Below are positions 38,471-48,499 of a DNA stretch of 64,000 nucleotides, piece after piece. The stretch lies in NCBI RefSeq assembly GCF_005503445.1, contig NZ_SCOH01000003.1, forward strand, positions 124,001 through 188,000, read 5' to 3'. Position 1 is the first letter of the stretch; each line of letters opens with the position of its first letter. Origin of the DNA: Chitinivorax sp. B. Its GTDB lineage: Bacteria; Pseudomonadota; Gammaproteobacteria; Burkholderiales; SCOH01. The notes under the pieces were generated by a model. That model was given only the letters and a program-made list of their open reading frames with translations, searched no databases and was not told where the DNA came from. Position numbers and translations under genes: made by a program.

Positions 38471-39394
38471 TCACTTAACAAACGTTAGCCAGTCGCGGTG
38501 CTGCTCCGCCTTACCGGTAACACAGTCAAAATACAGTTGTTGCAAACGAGTGGTAACCGAGCCCCGATTGCCTTCGCCGATCATCCGATTATCCAGCTCA
38601 CGAATAGGCGTGACCTCTGCGGCAGTACCGGTAAAGAACGCCTCATCCGCAGTGTAAACTTCATCACGCGTAATCCGTTTCTCGACCACTTCAATACCCA
38701 ACTCACCAGCCAACTGCACGATGGTGTCACGAGTAATGCCTTCCAGCGCTGATGTCAGATCAGGCGTATACAATTTGCCTTTACGGACAATGAAAATATT
38801 TTCGCCCGATCCTTCTGCCACGAAACCATCGACATCCAGCAACAATGCCTCGTCATAACCATCCTGTTCAGCCTCACGATTCGCCAGAATGGAATTCATA
38901 TAGTTTCCATTGGCTTTGGCTTTGCACATGGTAATGTTGACATGGTGGCGCGTGAATGATGACGTCTTTACGCGAATACCCTTTTCCAAAGCCTCAGCAC
39001 CCAAGTATGCCCCCCACGGCCAAGCCGCCACAATCACGTGGGTTGACAAGGTACGGGCGGAGATACCCATGGCTTCGGCACCGTAAAATGCCATAGGTCG
39101 AATATAACCAGATTCCAAACTGTTCTGCTTGATGGCATCCAGCTGGGCCTGATTAAGTTGCGCCTTGGTGAAGGGCAATTTCATACCCAGGATGTGCGCC
39201 GAACGGAACAGGCGATCAGTGTGATCCTGCAAACGGAAAATAGCCGGGCCTTCTGCCGTCTTGTATGCACGTACGCCCTCAAATACACCCATGCCATAGT
39301 GCAGCGTATGGGTCAGCACATGTGTGGTCGCATCGCACCACTGCACCATTTTGCCGTCGTACCAGATCAGGCCGTCACGATCAGCCATCGACAT
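38471..39394 (-). CDS. ilvE: Branched-chain amino acid aminotransferase
   Basis: A 307-residue fold-type IV PLP enzyme that transfers the amino group in the last step of valine, leucine and isoleucine synthesis. Hallmarks are HTLHYGMGVFEGVRAY, the PLP-lysine region TMCKAKANGNYMNSILANRE and VAEGSGENIFIV. GAGGAG precedes the ATG at 39394, six bases upstream; an in-frame start at 39424 would place that site inside the gene. It links to the valine degradation operon only by shared chemistry, not by position. Confidence 0.95.
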   Translation of the reverse strand: MSMADRDGLIWYDGKMVQWCDATTHVLTHTLHYGMGVFEGVRAYKTAEGPAIFRLQDHTDRLFRSAHILGMKLPFTKAQLNQAQLDAIKQNSLESGYIRPMAFYGAEAMGISARTLSTHVIVAAWPWGAYLGAEALEKGIRVKTSSFTRHHVNITMCKAKANGNYMNSILANREAEQDGYDEALLLDVDGFVAEGSGENIFIVRKGKLYTPDLTSALEGITRDTIVQLAGELGIEVVEKRITRDEVYTADEAFFTGTAAEVTPIRELDNRMIGEGNRGSVTTRLQQLYFDCVTGKAEQHRDWLTFVK

Positions 39395-39468
39395 AATGCA
39401 CTCCTCGTTGTATTGGTCTCGCAAACTGCTATTTTAACCGATTTCGAATACCCTCGCTGGACGTCAAC

Positions 39469-39503
39469 AAAACACAAGCCCGGCTCTGCCGGGCTTGTGT
39501 TTT
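39469..39503 (-). terminator. Terminator of the polysaccharide operon
   Basis: Perfect 16-base arms AAAACACAAGCCCGGC / GCCGGGCTTGTGTTTT around a 3-base loop, between the mannose-1-phosphate guanylyltransferase gene and ilvE. The T-run suits a leftward transcript. Confidence 0.88.
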
Positions 39504-39522
39504 GGCCAATTAACCACACTAT

Positions 39523-40944
39523 TTACTCTGTACGATGATAGACATCCTCGAAGCGAACGATATCATCCTCACCCAAATATGCTCCCGACTGCACCTCGAT
39601 AATCTCAAGCGGCAGCTTACCTGGATTCTCCAGTCGGTGGGTTGAGCCCAAAGGAATATAGGTTGACTGATTCTCAGCCAATAAACGTGTGGAATTGTCA
39701 CACGTCACCCTGGCAGTGCCGCTGACTACAACCCAGTGCTCTGCACGATGATGATGCATCTGCAACGAGAGCTTCTGCCCTGGACTGACGGTGATTCGCT
39801 TGACTTGATAGCGGTTACCCGCATCAATTCCCTCATAACTACCCCACGGCCGATATACTCGCCGATGGAAAGTAGATTCGGAACGCGATTCAGCATTCAG
39901 TGTCGCAACCACCTGCTTCACATCTTGCGCACGATCTTTATGGGCCACCAGTACTGCATCCGCGGTCTCAACCACTACCACATCATCAAGGCCAATCACC
40001 GCAACCATTCGACTGTCCGCGCGAACATAACTATTGCTCACGTCAGACAGGTAGACATCCCCTCGCGACGCATTTCCCTGCATGTCCCGTGATGCTACGT
40101 CCCACAACGCCGTCCATGAGCCCACATCACTCCACCCAATATTGGCAGGCACGACGGCAGCATGTTCAGTTCTTTCCATCACGGCATAATCAATCGACTC
40201 AGATGGACAAGCCCGAAAAGCGTCTGCTTTGATCCGGCAAAAATCAAGATCCGTCGATACGTCAGACAAGGCGTCTTGGCAAGCCGCTAAAATATCAGGA
40301 CGGAAACGCGTCAACTCTTCAACAAAACGCACCGCCTTGAACAAGAACATACCACTATTCCAAGCATAATCCCCGCTTGCCAGGAATCCTTGAGCGGTGG
40401 TCAGATCAGGCTTCTCAACAAACTGAGAGACCGAAAATACACTGGCACTACCGGAGAGCGGCGCTCCCCGCCGAATATAGCCATAGCCAGTATGGGGTGA
40501 AGTCGGTGCAATCCCAAAAGTAACCAAGCTACCAGTCATAGCAGCTTCATACGCCTCAACAATCGCCGTATGAAATGCCATCACATCACGAATAACATGA
40601 TCGGCAGGCAATACCAACAACATGGCATCGGGATCACGCTGCAGCATAGTCAGCGCTGCCAAGGCTACCGCTGGCGCGGTATTACGACCTATCGGCTCCA
40701 GCAGAATAGCCTCAGGCTGGCAATGAATTTCCCGCATCTGTTCAGCAACCATGAAGCGGTGCTCTTCATTGCAAATCAACAATGGTGACGCAAGTGAAGG
40801 TAAACCCGTCAGGCGTAACACGGTCTCCTGCAGCATAGTCCGATCTGATACCAAAGGCAGAAACTGCTTTGGCAGTGCTGCCCTGGACATTGGCCACAGT
40901 CGGGTACCACTTCCACCACAGAGAATGACCGGATGTAGCCTCAT
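39523..40944 (-). CDS. Mannose-1-phosphate guanylyltransferase / mannose-6-phosphate isomerase
   Basis: A 473-residue bifunctional enzyme of the AlgA/XanB/CpsB type. The N-terminal nucleotidyltransferase half has VILCGGSGTRLWPMSRAALP and FVEKPDLTTAQGFL. The C-terminal cupin half contains YRPWGSYEGIDAGNRYQVKR and LSLQMHHHRAEHWVVVSGTA, with the metal-binding histidines. It supplies GDP-mannose for exopolysaccharide or O-antigen. It is last in the four-gene nucleotide-sugar operon and is followed by the terminator at 39469-39503. Confidence 0.95.
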   Translation of the reverse strand: MRLHPVILCGGSGTRLWPMSRAALPKQFLPLVSDRTMLQETVLRLTGLPSLASPLLICNEEHRFMVAEQMREIHCQPEAILLEPIGRNTAPAVALAALTMLQRDPDAMLLVLPADHVIRDVMAFHTAIVEAYEAAMTGSLVTFGIAPTSPHTGYGYIRRGAPLSGSASVFSVSQFVEKPDLTTAQGFLASGDYAWNSGMFLFKAVRFVEELTRFRPDILAACQDALSDVSTDLDFCRIKADAFRACPSESIDYAVMERTEHAAVVPANIGWSDVGSWTALWDVASRDMQGNASRGDVYLSDVSNSYVRADSRMVAVIGLDDVVVVETADAVLVAHKDRAQDVKQVVATLNAESRSESTFHRRVYRPWGSYEGIDAGNRYQVKRITVSPGQKLSLQMHHHRAEHWVVVSGTARVTCDNSTRLLAENQSTYIPLGSTHRLENPGKLPLEIIEVQSGAYLGEDDIVRFEDVYHRTE

Positions 40945-40960
40945 GTTGTTGACCCTTCGC

Positions 40961-42241
40961 TTACAGACGCCAAACAGTCAGCCCCGCTTCACGCAGCTTG
41001 GCCAAATCAAACTGGCTCTTCACATCTACAAACACGCCACCTGCCTTAAGCTTGGTCTGGAAATCAGACAGTGGGCGAGCCAGGAATTCCTTATGCGCCA
41101 CCGCCATCACCACAGCATCAGCCTGTGGCAGTGCCTCCCATTCAGTCAAGGACAAGCCATATTCATGCTCTGCCTCAGCAGCCACGGGCACCGGGTCATG
41201 AACAATGACATCTATGCCATAGCTCTTGAGTTCCGTAACAATATCCACCACCTTGGAATTACGAAGATCTGGGCAGTTTTCCTTGAAAGTGAGCCCAAAC
41301 ACAATCACTTTGGCGCCCTTTACACCTGAGCCATTATGAATCATGTGCTTGACCGTCTGCTCAGCCACAAACTTGCCCATACCATCATTAATACGACGAC
41401 CGGCCAGAATCACTTGTGGGTGGTAGCCCAGCTTGTCAGCCTTGTAGGTCAAGTAATAGGGGTCAACACCAATACAATGACCACCGACCAGGCCTGGGCG
41501 GAATGGCAGGAAGTTCCATTTGGTACCTGCCGCCTGTAGTACCTCTAGCGTATCGATACCAATACGGTCAAAAATCAGTGCCAGCTCGTTCATCAATGCA
41601 ATGTTCAAGTCGCGCTGCGTATTTTCGATGACTTTCGCTGCTTCAGCGACCTTGATGGAAGATGCCTTGTAAACACCTGCGGTAATGACCGACGCGTAAA
41701 CCGCTGCAACCTTTTCCAGGGTTTCCGGTGTGTCGCCTGACACCACTTTCACAATACGTGTCAGCGTGTGCTCCTTATCACCCGGATTGATCCGCTCCGG
41801 TGAGTAGCCAACTTGGAAATCCACACCCCATTTCATACCGGAATGCTTCTCAAGAACAGGTACACACTCTTCTTCGGTAGCACCAGGATAGACAGTGGAT
41901 TCATACACCACAATTGCGCCACGCTTCATATTAGCGCCGACGCTTCGACTGGCGGAAACCAATGGTGAAAAATCGGGACGATGTGCATCATCGACAGGGG
42001 TTGGCACAGCCACAATGATGAAGTCAGCTTCGCCCAGTTTGCTGGCGTCTGTCGTGGGCTCAAGGCCCGTGGAAGCTTTCAGATCTTCGGTTGACACCTC
42101 ACCAGTTGGATCAACAAAACGCTTGTAGGCTTCAATCTTATCTACAGACAAGTCAAAACCAATGGTCCGATGTTTTTTGCCGAATTCAACGGCCAATGGC
42201 AGGCCAACATAGCCCAAACCGACGACTGCGATCACGCTCAT
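40961..42241 (-). CDS. UDP-N-acetyl-hexosamine 6-dehydrogenase (TviB/WbpO-like)
   Basis: A 426-residue UDP-glucose/GDP-mannose dehydrogenase family enzyme, starting [20 protein letters not shown]. It has the catalytic cysteine in [20 protein letters not shown]. The dinucleotide-binding N-terminus and the central dimerisation helix are followed by a UDP-binding C-terminal domain. It fits best the branch making UDP-GalNAcA or UDP-GlcNAcA; since a wecB-like gene is next to it, UDP-ManNAcA is also possible. AAGGA lies upstream of the ATG at 42241. Confidence 0.88.
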   Translation of the reverse strand: MSVIAVVGLGYVGLPLAVEFGKKHRTIGFDLSVDKIEAYKRFVDPTGEVSTEDLKASTGLEPTTDASKLGEADFIIVAVPTPVDDAHRPDFSPLVSASRSVGANMKRGAIVVYESTVYPGATEEECVPVLEKHSGMKWGVDFQVGYSPERINPGDKEHTLTRIVKVVSGDTPETLEKVAAVYASVITAGVYKASSIKVAEAAKVIENTQRDLNIALMNELALIFDRIGIDTLEVLQAAGTKWNFLPFRPGLVGGHCIGVDPYYLTYKADKLGYHPQVILAGRRINDGMGKFVAEQTVKHMIHNGSGVKGAKVIVFGLTFKENCPDLRNSKVVDIVTELKSYGIDVIVHDPVPVAAEAEHEYGLSLTEWEALPQADAVVMAVAHKEFLARPLSDFQTKLKAGGVFVDVKSQFDLAKLREAGLTVWRL

Positions 42242-42317
42242 TATTGTTTCCTTACTTGTTTCCAAACTTGATATTTCAAACATTTATCCAGGGCCAAAAT
42301 CAAACGGGCACCCGATA

Positions 42318-43430
42318 CTATCCCCGCGTCAGCTCTTGGTACAAGATTTCGACAATACGTTCCGCAGCCTTACCATCCCAATATTTGGGCTGACGTCCCT
42401 GCTTACCTTGCCCAGCCAACACTTTACGGGCTTCCCGCACAATAGCATCAGGGGATGTGCCAACCAAAGTATTGGTGCCATCGCTAATGGTTACCGGCCG
42501 CTCGGTATTCTCACGCAGCGTCAAACATGGCACACCAAGCCCTGTCGTCTCTTCTTGTAGTCCGCCAGAGTCCGTCATCACTACAGCGGCATCTTTCCAC
42601 AGATTGAGAAAATCCATATAGGACAATGGCGAGGTAGCAATGATGCGATCGCCCAACTCAATCCCGAATTTCTCAATGTTCCCACGCGTACGCGGGTGCA
42701 CTGGGAAAATTAACGGTAATTCCGTCGCAACCTCACGTAATGCACCAACCAATTTGGTCAGTACTTCTTTATCATCAACGTTCGATGGGCGATGCAGTGT
42801 GACAACGCCATACTTGCCGAATTGCCTTTTCAGCTCGACTGATTGCCCAGTCAAATTTTGCGATAGCAATTGGTCACGCTGATAAAATAGATTATCAATC
42901 ATGACATGGCCAACGAAGAAGACTTTTTCACGTGGCTGGCCCTCTCGCAGAAGGTTGACTTCACCACTCTCTTCAGTCACGAAGAAATAATCCGAAATGG
43001 CATCAGTTGCAAGACGGTTAATTTCCTCGGGCATGGCACGATCACCACTACGCAAGCCCGCTTCAACGTGTGCTACCGCGACACCTAGCTTTTTGGCAAC
43101 CAACGAGCAGGCAATCGTGGAATTGACATCACCAACAACCAAGCAAAGGTCAGGCTTATCCTGTTCGTTGCACAGCGTTTCATAAGCAACCATGATCTTT
43201 GCTGTTTGCTGAGCATGGCTACCGCCGCCGGCTTCGAGGTAAAAATCCGGCTTGGGAATGCCAAGTTCCTCGAAAAAGACATCACTCATCTCGCGATCAT
43301 AATGCTGGCCGGTATGCACAATCCGGTATTCGAATTGATCACTTTGTTTATCCAGTGCACGTACAATGGGCGCCAGCTTCATGAAGTTGGGGCGTGCCCC
43401 ACCTATCAGATGGATTTTTTTCCGATTCAC
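42318..43430 (-). CDS. wecB: UDP-N-acetylglucosamine 2-epimerase (non-hydrolysing)
   Basis: A 370-residue epimerase that converts UDP-GlcNAc to UDP-ManNAc. It begins RKKIHLIGGARPNFMKLAPI and carries HTGQHYDREMSDVFFEELG, VAHVEAGLRSGDRAMPEEIN and the UDP-binding SGGLQEETTGLGVPCLTLRE. The first residues differ slightly from enterobacterial WecB, but length and motifs are normal. It sits between the dehydrogenase and a galE/wbpP-like gene. Confidence 0.9.
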   Translation of the reverse strand: MNRKKIHLIGGARPNFMKLAPIVRALDKQSDQFEYRIVHTGQHYDREMSDVFFEELGIPKPDFYLEAGGGSHAQQTAKIMVAYETLCNEQDKPDLCLVVGDVNSTIACSLVAKKLGVAVAHVEAGLRSGDRAMPEEINRLATDAISDYFFVTEESGEVNLLREGQPREKVFFVGHVMIDNLFYQRDQLLSQNLTGQSVELKRQFGKYGVVTLHRPSNVDDKEVLTKLVGALREVATELPLIFPVHPRTRGNIEKFGIELGDRIIATSPLSYMDFLNLWKDAAVVMTDSGGLQEETTGLGVPCLTLRENTERPVTISDGTNTLVGTSPDAIVREARKVLAGQGKQGRQPKYWDGKAAERIVEILYQELTRG

Positions 43431-43471
43431 TTGATTTTTCCGTCACTAAATTGATTTGACAATCTGCTGTT

Positions 43472-44380
43472 TCAGCAGGACTCGAGCAGTGCAGCCAAGC
43501 CATCAGGCAGTGATACAGCCGCTCGAACACTTAACTCATCATTCATTCGCGAAACATAGGTAGCAGATTCACGAATATCGCCATCCCGGGCCGGTAAATG
43601 CGCAACCTGCAGTTGTTTGCCCGCCACCGCTGCAAGTGCATCCACCATTTGCAGTAACGTGACACAATGGCCAGTACCAATATTGCACACCCCTTGCAAT
43701 GGAGACTGAAGTGCAGCGACATTCGCACGCGCCACGTCTTTCACAAAGACAAAATCACGTGTCTGAAGACCATCACCAAAGACAGACAAGGGCTGATTCT
43801 GCTTCAGTCGATCAATGAATTTGCTAATTACACCGGCATAAGGCGATCTGGGGTCCTGACGTGGGCCGTACACATTGAAATAACGCATTCCCAGGCTGGA
43901 AAAGCCATGTAACTCACGATACAACGCGGCATACTGATCATTGATCAACTTTTCGAGCCCATAGGGCGACATTGGACACGTAGGTGCTTGCTCATCCAAT
44001 GGCAGATAAGCAGGTGAACCGTACACAGCAGCACTGGATGCATATACCAAGCGCTGCACACCATGGCGTCGTGCTGATTCAATGATATTGATAAAGCCAG
44101 TGATATTGCTCTGCGCCGAAAAAGCGGGTGCTTCAATCGACGCCTGTACTGAAACCTGTGCAGCCAGATTCAATACCGCCGTCGCACCGGACATAGCCCG
44201 GTCAACAACATCCACGTCGGAAATATCACCCTGGATAAATGTCAAAGCTGCATGTTGGGGTAAGTTGCTAAGTTTGCCGCTGGATAGATTATCAAGTACA
44301 CGCACTTGAAAACCAGCAGCCAACAATGCATCAACAGAATGGGAACCGATAAAGCCGGCCCCCCCGGTGACGAGGATCAT
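43472..44380 (-). CDS. NAD-dependent sugar epimerase/dehydratase
   Basis: A 302-residue short-chain sugar epimerase with the Rossmann motif LVTGGAGFIGSHSVDALL. The catalytic serine-tyrosine-lysine set is ASSAAVYGSP with SPYGLEKL, and FNVYGPRQDPRSPYAGVISK is the typical substrate loop. It resembles UDP-glucose and UDP-GlcNAc 4-epimerases (GalE, WbpP-like). First gene of the operon. Whether it acts on glucose or N-acetylated sugars cannot be told, but the operon favours N-acetylhexosamines. Confidence 0.85.
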   Translation of the reverse strand: MILVTGGAGFIGSHSVDALLAAGFQVRVLDNLSSGKLSNLPQHAALTFIQGDISDVDVVDRAMSGATAVLNLAAQVSVQASIEAPAFSAQSNITGFINIIESARRHGVQRLVYASSAAVYGSPAYLPLDEQAPTCPMSPYGLEKLINDQYAALYRELHGFSSLGMRYFNVYGPRQDPRSPYAGVISKFIDRLKQNQPLSVFGDGLQTRDFVFVKDVARANVAALQSPLQGVCNIGTGHCVTLLQMVDALAAVAGKQLQVAHLPARDGDIRESATYVSRMNDELSVRAAVSLPDGLAALLESC

Positions 44381-44764
44381 TCAGTACTCCGAAATTTTGT
44401 TTCAAAGCCAGCCGAGCTATTGGCTGACACCAAGCGCGGGCGTCATCGACATTGAGACAAATGACAGCTGCTAAATTCTGCCGCAAGGCTCACATAACCG
44501 AAGCATACACCGACATTGTGACGCCCCTTGGGGAAACGCCCACAATGATAACATCGGCATGCAAAAAAAATCCATTCCAATTCATTTTGAATATTCATGC
44601 TTGATTCAGCATGTCCAGTCATGCTCAAACATCATGAATTGGCATGTGGCTGATGATATGCAAACTGGCGTTGGTAGTTGCATTACATGAATACAGACTC
44701 AAACGGACTGATTTGAATGTCAAAAATGAATTGGCGTATGATGCACCGCAAAAAACGACCCGAA
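44381..44764. other. Intergenic region between flagellar and polysaccharide operons
   Basis: No convincing gene. fliJ ends on the right and the polysaccharide operon starts on the left, both on the minus strand, so this spacer holds the promoter of the latter. It has one CATGCT/AGCATG hairpin at 44596-44613 and AT-rich DNA with runs such as AAAAAAAA near 44563. I see nothing else. Confidence 0.5.
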
Positions 44765-45232
44765 CTATGACATATCAATATCATCATGTCGAGCTGCGGC
44801 TTGCCCTGAAGCCCGCGCGGAGAACTCATCATTCATTTTTTGCTCACGCTTCAGTTCGCGATGTTGCTCCTGATGATGATGCCGGGTTTCAAGTTTCCGA
44901 TATGCGCCAACCTGGTTTTCCAAAGTCTGCCAGCGATCCCTGGCTTGTTCAAAACAGGTTTTGGCAAAATTAATCGCTTCTTGCTGTTGACGGATTGCCA
45001 CATCAATCTTGGCAATAAATGCCTGATAATCGCGCCACTGATTGACACTGATACCGGACTGCTCCGTATGGCAGAGCCGCAATCGATACTCCTGACGAAA
45101 ACCTTCGAGCTGCTGCAGTTTTTGTTCCGCATTCAGCCAATCGGCACGACAAGTCATCATCACTCTGGATGCATCTTCACTTTGACGTACAGCCTGATCC
45201 AGCAAAAGCTGGAATTGAAAAGGTCTGGCCAT
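44765..45232 (-). CDS. fliJ: Flagellar export protein FliJ
   Basis: A 155-residue, strongly helical coiled-coil protein beginning MARPFQFQLLLDQAVRQSED, with glutamine-rich heptads and a basic, histidine-rich tail (ETRHHHQEQHRELKREQ). FliJ sits in the FliI ring and helps unfolding and hand-off of export substrates. The assignment rests mainly on position directly after fliI and on the coiled-coil character. The ATG at 45232 is used; a GTG two codons upstream is in frame. Confidence 0.85.
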   Translation of the reverse strand: MARPFQFQLLLDQAVRQSEDASRVMMTCRADWLNAEQKLQQLEGFRQEYRLRLCHTEQSGISVNQWRDYQAFIAKIDVAIRQQQEAINFAKTCFEQARDRWQTLENQVGAYRKLETRHHHQEQHRELKREQKMNDEFSARASGQAAARHDDIDMS

Positions 45233-45294
45233 GAGCACAACTTAAGTAACTTAGGAAAAGACAACAACGGCTCAAAGCCATGTTCGCTTTGAGT

Positions 45295-46701
45295 CTAGAC
45301 CATTTCCAACGCCAGCTCAGCCAACATCTGTCGGCTGGTATCATAACCTTCGCGCTCATGCAGCAGCTGTACCAGAAAAGCCTCCATTCGGGGCTGCAAC
45401 GCAATTGCCTTGTCGAGTACAGGATCCGCTCCACGCACATAAGCACCAACACTGATCAAATCGCGATTCCGCTGATAACGCGAATAAAGATATTTGAAGC
45501 GGCGCACGATATCGACTTCCGACGGGGCGAGAATATCGGTCATCACCCGACTGATGGATGCCTCAACATCAATTGCCGGATAGTGACCCTGCTCGGCAAG
45601 GCTACGGGAAAGGACAAAATGGCCATCCAGAATGGCACGGGCACTATCTGCGATAGGATCCTGCTGGTCATCCCCTTCCGTCAGCACTGTATAGAAAGCG
45701 GTGATGGAACCGCCTCCCTCACGACCATTCCCGGCGCGCTCAACCAACTGGGGCAACTTGGCAAATACCGATGGCGGATAGCCTTTTGTTGCAGGAGGCT
45801 CCCCCACTGCCAAGGCGATCTCACGCTGAGCCATGGCATAACGTGTCAGCGAATCCATGATCAGCAGTACGTTATACCCTTTGTTGCGGAAATACTCAGC
45901 AATCGATGTCGCGTAGGATGCGCCATGCAGTCGCAACAAAGGCGGCGAATCGGCTGGCGCAGCCACCACCACTGAACGTCGCAAACCGGATTCACCCAGA
46001 ATATTCTCGATGAAATCCTTGACTTCCCGCCCGCGCTCACCAATCAGGCCAACTACCACAATATCAGCCGTGGTATATCGTGCCATCATGCCAAGCAACA
46101 CACTTTTACCCACGCCCGAGCCCGCAAATAGGCCAAGCCGTTGTCCGCGCCCCACTGTCAACAATGCATTGATAGCGCGTACGCCAACATCCAACGGCTC
46201 TCTTACTGGGGCTCGGTCCATTGGATTGAACGGGCGGGATGTCAACGGCACATACTCATGGACGTCGAGTGCGCCCAGCTTATCCAACGGTCGCCCTACC
46301 CCATCCACCACCCGGCCAAGCATACCTTCGCCAACGGCAACCTGCCGACCTTTATCCTCAATACGTCGAGCAGGATGGAATGATTCGCCATAAACCGGAA
46401 TGCGGTATCCAATTGCATCGACTGGCACTACTGGCGCACCGGGCTCTAGCCCATAGGTATCGGAAACCGGCATCAGGAACAGTTTATCACCCGCGAAACC
46501 GACCACTTCGGCCTCGACCGAGTAACCATTGGGCATCAGAATGTAACAGCTACTACCCACAGGCAAGCGCAAACCAGCCGCCTCCAATACCAAGCCCGCG
46601 GCACGTGTCAATCTACCCGCAACCTGCCAAGGCCGGGCATCGGCTAGTACATCACGACACTGTGCTGTGAATTGCACCCATTTGTTCAAGACATCAGACA
46701 T
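45295..46701 (-). CDS. fliI: Flagellum-specific ATPase FliI
   Basis: A 468-residue export ATPase related to F1-beta. It has Walker [20 protein letters not shown] and [15 protein letters not shown]. Other type III ATPase segments are [20 protein letters not shown] and [16 protein letters not shown]. It energises and regulates the flagellar export gate with FliH and FliJ. The ATG at 46701 is taken; a TTG at 46710 is in frame. The gap to fliH is short. Confidence 0.96.
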   Translation of the reverse strand: MSDVLNKWVQFTAQCRDVLADARPWQVAGRLTRAAGLVLEAAGLRLPVGSSCYILMPNGYSVEAEVVGFAGDKLFLMPVSDTYGLEPGAPVVPVDAIGYRIPVYGESFHPARRIEDKGRQVAVGEGMLGRVVDGVGRPLDKLGALDVHEYVPLTSRPFNPMDRAPVREPLDVGVRAINALLTVGRGQRLGLFAGSGVGKSVLLGMMARYTTADIVVVGLIGERGREVKDFIENILGESGLRRSVVVAAPADSPPLLRLHGASYATSIAEYFRNKGYNVLLIMDSLTRYAMAQREIALAVGEPPATKGYPPSVFAKLPQLVERAGNGREGGGSITAFYTVLTEGDDQQDPIADSARAILDGHFVLSRSLAEQGHYPAIDVEASISRVMTDILAPSEVDIVRRFKYLYSRYQRNRDLISVGAYVRGADPVLDKAIALQPRMEAFLVQLLHEREGYDTSRQMLAELALEMV

Positions 46702-46764
46702 ATTAGCCAATACTCACGACATCACCTTGCTTCCAACAGGCAATCGATACCGGGTAAGTCATCG

Positions 46765-47511
46765 TCAATCCAGCCAATCAGTCTGCTGCCCAAGGGTCGC
46801 AATCACTCGTTGCCAGCGAGTTGCAATCTCCGCATCAATCTCGCTGTTCCCAGCCAGAATTCGACAACCGCCGACCTTGATACTTTCGTCCGGGATCAAG
46901 TTCCAACCACTTTGCAACTCGTTACCCAACACTACCTCCACTGCCGCCAAATCAGCGGGGTTCAGTACAATACGTGGTGTTTGCGTAATGGCAGGCAGGC
47001 TCGCCACCGCCTCGCGGATCACTGCCGCCAGCATCTCAGGCTTGACCGCGATACTTTGCCGCAGTACTTGCCGTGCTACTTCCAGCACCAGGGTCAGCAC
47101 ATCCTGAGCAATATCATTCTCGAATGCCTCGCGCACTGCATTAATTTGATGAATAACTTGCTTGAGCTGTGCTATCTCGGCCGCCCCCGTCAGCCGCCCT
47201 TCGCTCAGACCTTGCTCAAAGCCCTGTTCGAACCCTGCCTTCTGCCCCTCTCCGAAAGCCTCCTGATAAGCCTCCTGATAAGCCTGCTGATGGATCGACT
47301 CGATCTCCTCCGCGGTTGGATAAGGCAGATTTTCCTGCACGGGCGCATCCACCACATCCTGAACAACCTCCTCAACAGGCACCATCACAAGCTCGTCTGA
47401 CACTGTGGCGGGCTCAGCTCCAACCTGCTCAAGGCGCTCCTCGTCGAATGCAGCCAACTCCCATCGCTGGTACGCAGTCAGTTGTTCTTTGGGGATGATG
47501 TTATTCGACAA
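46765..47511 (-). CDS. fliH: Flagellar assembly protein FliH
   Basis: A 248-residue regulator of FliI. The likely start is TTG at 47511, giving an N-terminus (M)SNNIIPKEQLTAYQRWEL, with GGAGGAG placed nine bases upstream. An ATG at 47520 is directly after that site and so is less likely. A middle glycine-repeat region (EAYQEAFGEGQKAGFEQGFE) is the GxxxG/coiled stretch typical of FliH. The C-terminal domain is the ATPase stalk-like part. The gene overlaps the end of fliG by 11 bases. Confidence 0.88.
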   Translation of the reverse strand: MSNNIIPKEQLTAYQRWELAAFDEERLEQVGAEPATVSDELVMVPVEEVVQDVVDAPVQENLPYPTAEEIESIHQQAYQEAYQEAFGEGQKAGFEQGFEQGLSEGRLTGAAEIAQLKQVIHQINAVREAFENDIAQDVLTLVLEVARQVLRQSIAVKPEMLAAVIREAVASLPAITQTPRIVLNPADLAAVEVVLGNELQSGWNLIPDESIKVGGCRILAGNSEIDAEIATRWQRVIATLGQQTDWLD

Positions 47512-48499
47512 GGCCTTCATCTCCTCCGGTTGCAATCACAATCTGGCCTTCATCTGCCAGTCGACGCACGATCTTCAGAATTTCGCGTTGCTCTGCTTCC
47601 ACCTCAGACAAACGTACCGGGCCTTTTGCCTCCAGGTCATCACGCAGCATCTCCGCAGCACGTTGAGACATATTGCGGAAAATCTTGTCCTTGAGCTCCT
47701 GATTCGTACCTTTCAAGGCAATGATCAACGACTCGGACTGCACCTCACGTAACAGTACCTGAATCGAACGGTCGTCCAACGCCAGTAGGTTGTCAAAGAC
47801 AAACATCTTGTCCTGGATGCGCTGGGCCAGCTCCGGATCGTATTCACGAATCGAGGCCAAGGCTGAAGTCTCCACCTGCCCACCCATCAAATTCAGGATC
47901 TCCGCCGTGATCTGTACCCCGCCCATGGCACTCTTCTTGATCTTGTCAGTGCCAGACAGCAATTGCGTCAATACTTCGTTCAATTCGCGCAATGCCTGTG
48001 GTTGCACCCCTTCCAGCGTGGCAATACGCAACAGGACATCGTTACGTAAGCGTTCGACAAAATAGGACAATACCTCCGAAGCCTGATCCTGCTCCAGATG
48101 CACCAGCACAGTAGCAATGATCTGTGGGTGCTCGTTCTTGATCAATTCAGCCACTGCGGCCGAGTCCATCCATTTCAAGCCTTCAATACCCGTATTGGCT
48201 TCATTGCCCTGTAAAATTCGATCCAGCAAGTTATTGGCACGGTCGGTACCCAGTGCCTTGGTTAGCACACTGCGCAAGTATTCGTCGGCAGCCCCCAGGC
48301 TCGCCCGATTCTCCACCTCGACACGAAACTCGGCCAATACCTCTTCGATCTCTTGGCGATTGACGTTTTCCAACGCAGCCATGGTTGAGCCCAGCTTTTG
48401 CACCTCTTTGGGCCCAAGGAACTTGAATACCTCAACAGCAGATTCTTCACCCAGGCACAACAGCAGGATGGCGCTTTTGCGCATGCCGATATCACTCAT
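47501..48499 (-). CDS. fliG: Flagellar motor switch protein FliG
   Basis: A 332-residue switch protein with N-terminal FliF-binding domain (KSAILLLCLGEESAVEVFKF) and middle domain with the EHPQ motif (IKNEHPQIIATVLVHLE). The charged C-terminal torque helix region contains DDRSIQVLLREVQSES and FRNMSQRAAEMLRDDLEAKG. Its ATG overlaps the end of fliF by eight bases. It interacts with FliM and the stator. Confidence 0.96.
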   Translation of the reverse strand: MSDIGMRKSAILLLCLGEESAVEVFKFLGPKEVQKLGSTMAALENVNRQEIEEVLAEFRVEVENRASLGAADEYLRSVLTKALGTDRANNLLDRILQGNEANTGIEGLKWMDSAAVAELIKNEHPQIIATVLVHLEQDQASEVLSYFVERLRNDVLLRIATLEGVQPQALRELNEVLTQLLSGTDKIKKSAMGGVQITAEILNLMGGQVETSALASIREYDPELAQRIQDKMFVFDNLLALDDRSIQVLLREVQSESLIIALKGTNQELKDKIFRNMSQRAAEMLRDDLEAKGPVRLSEVEAEQREILKIVRRLADEGQIVIATGGDEGLVE

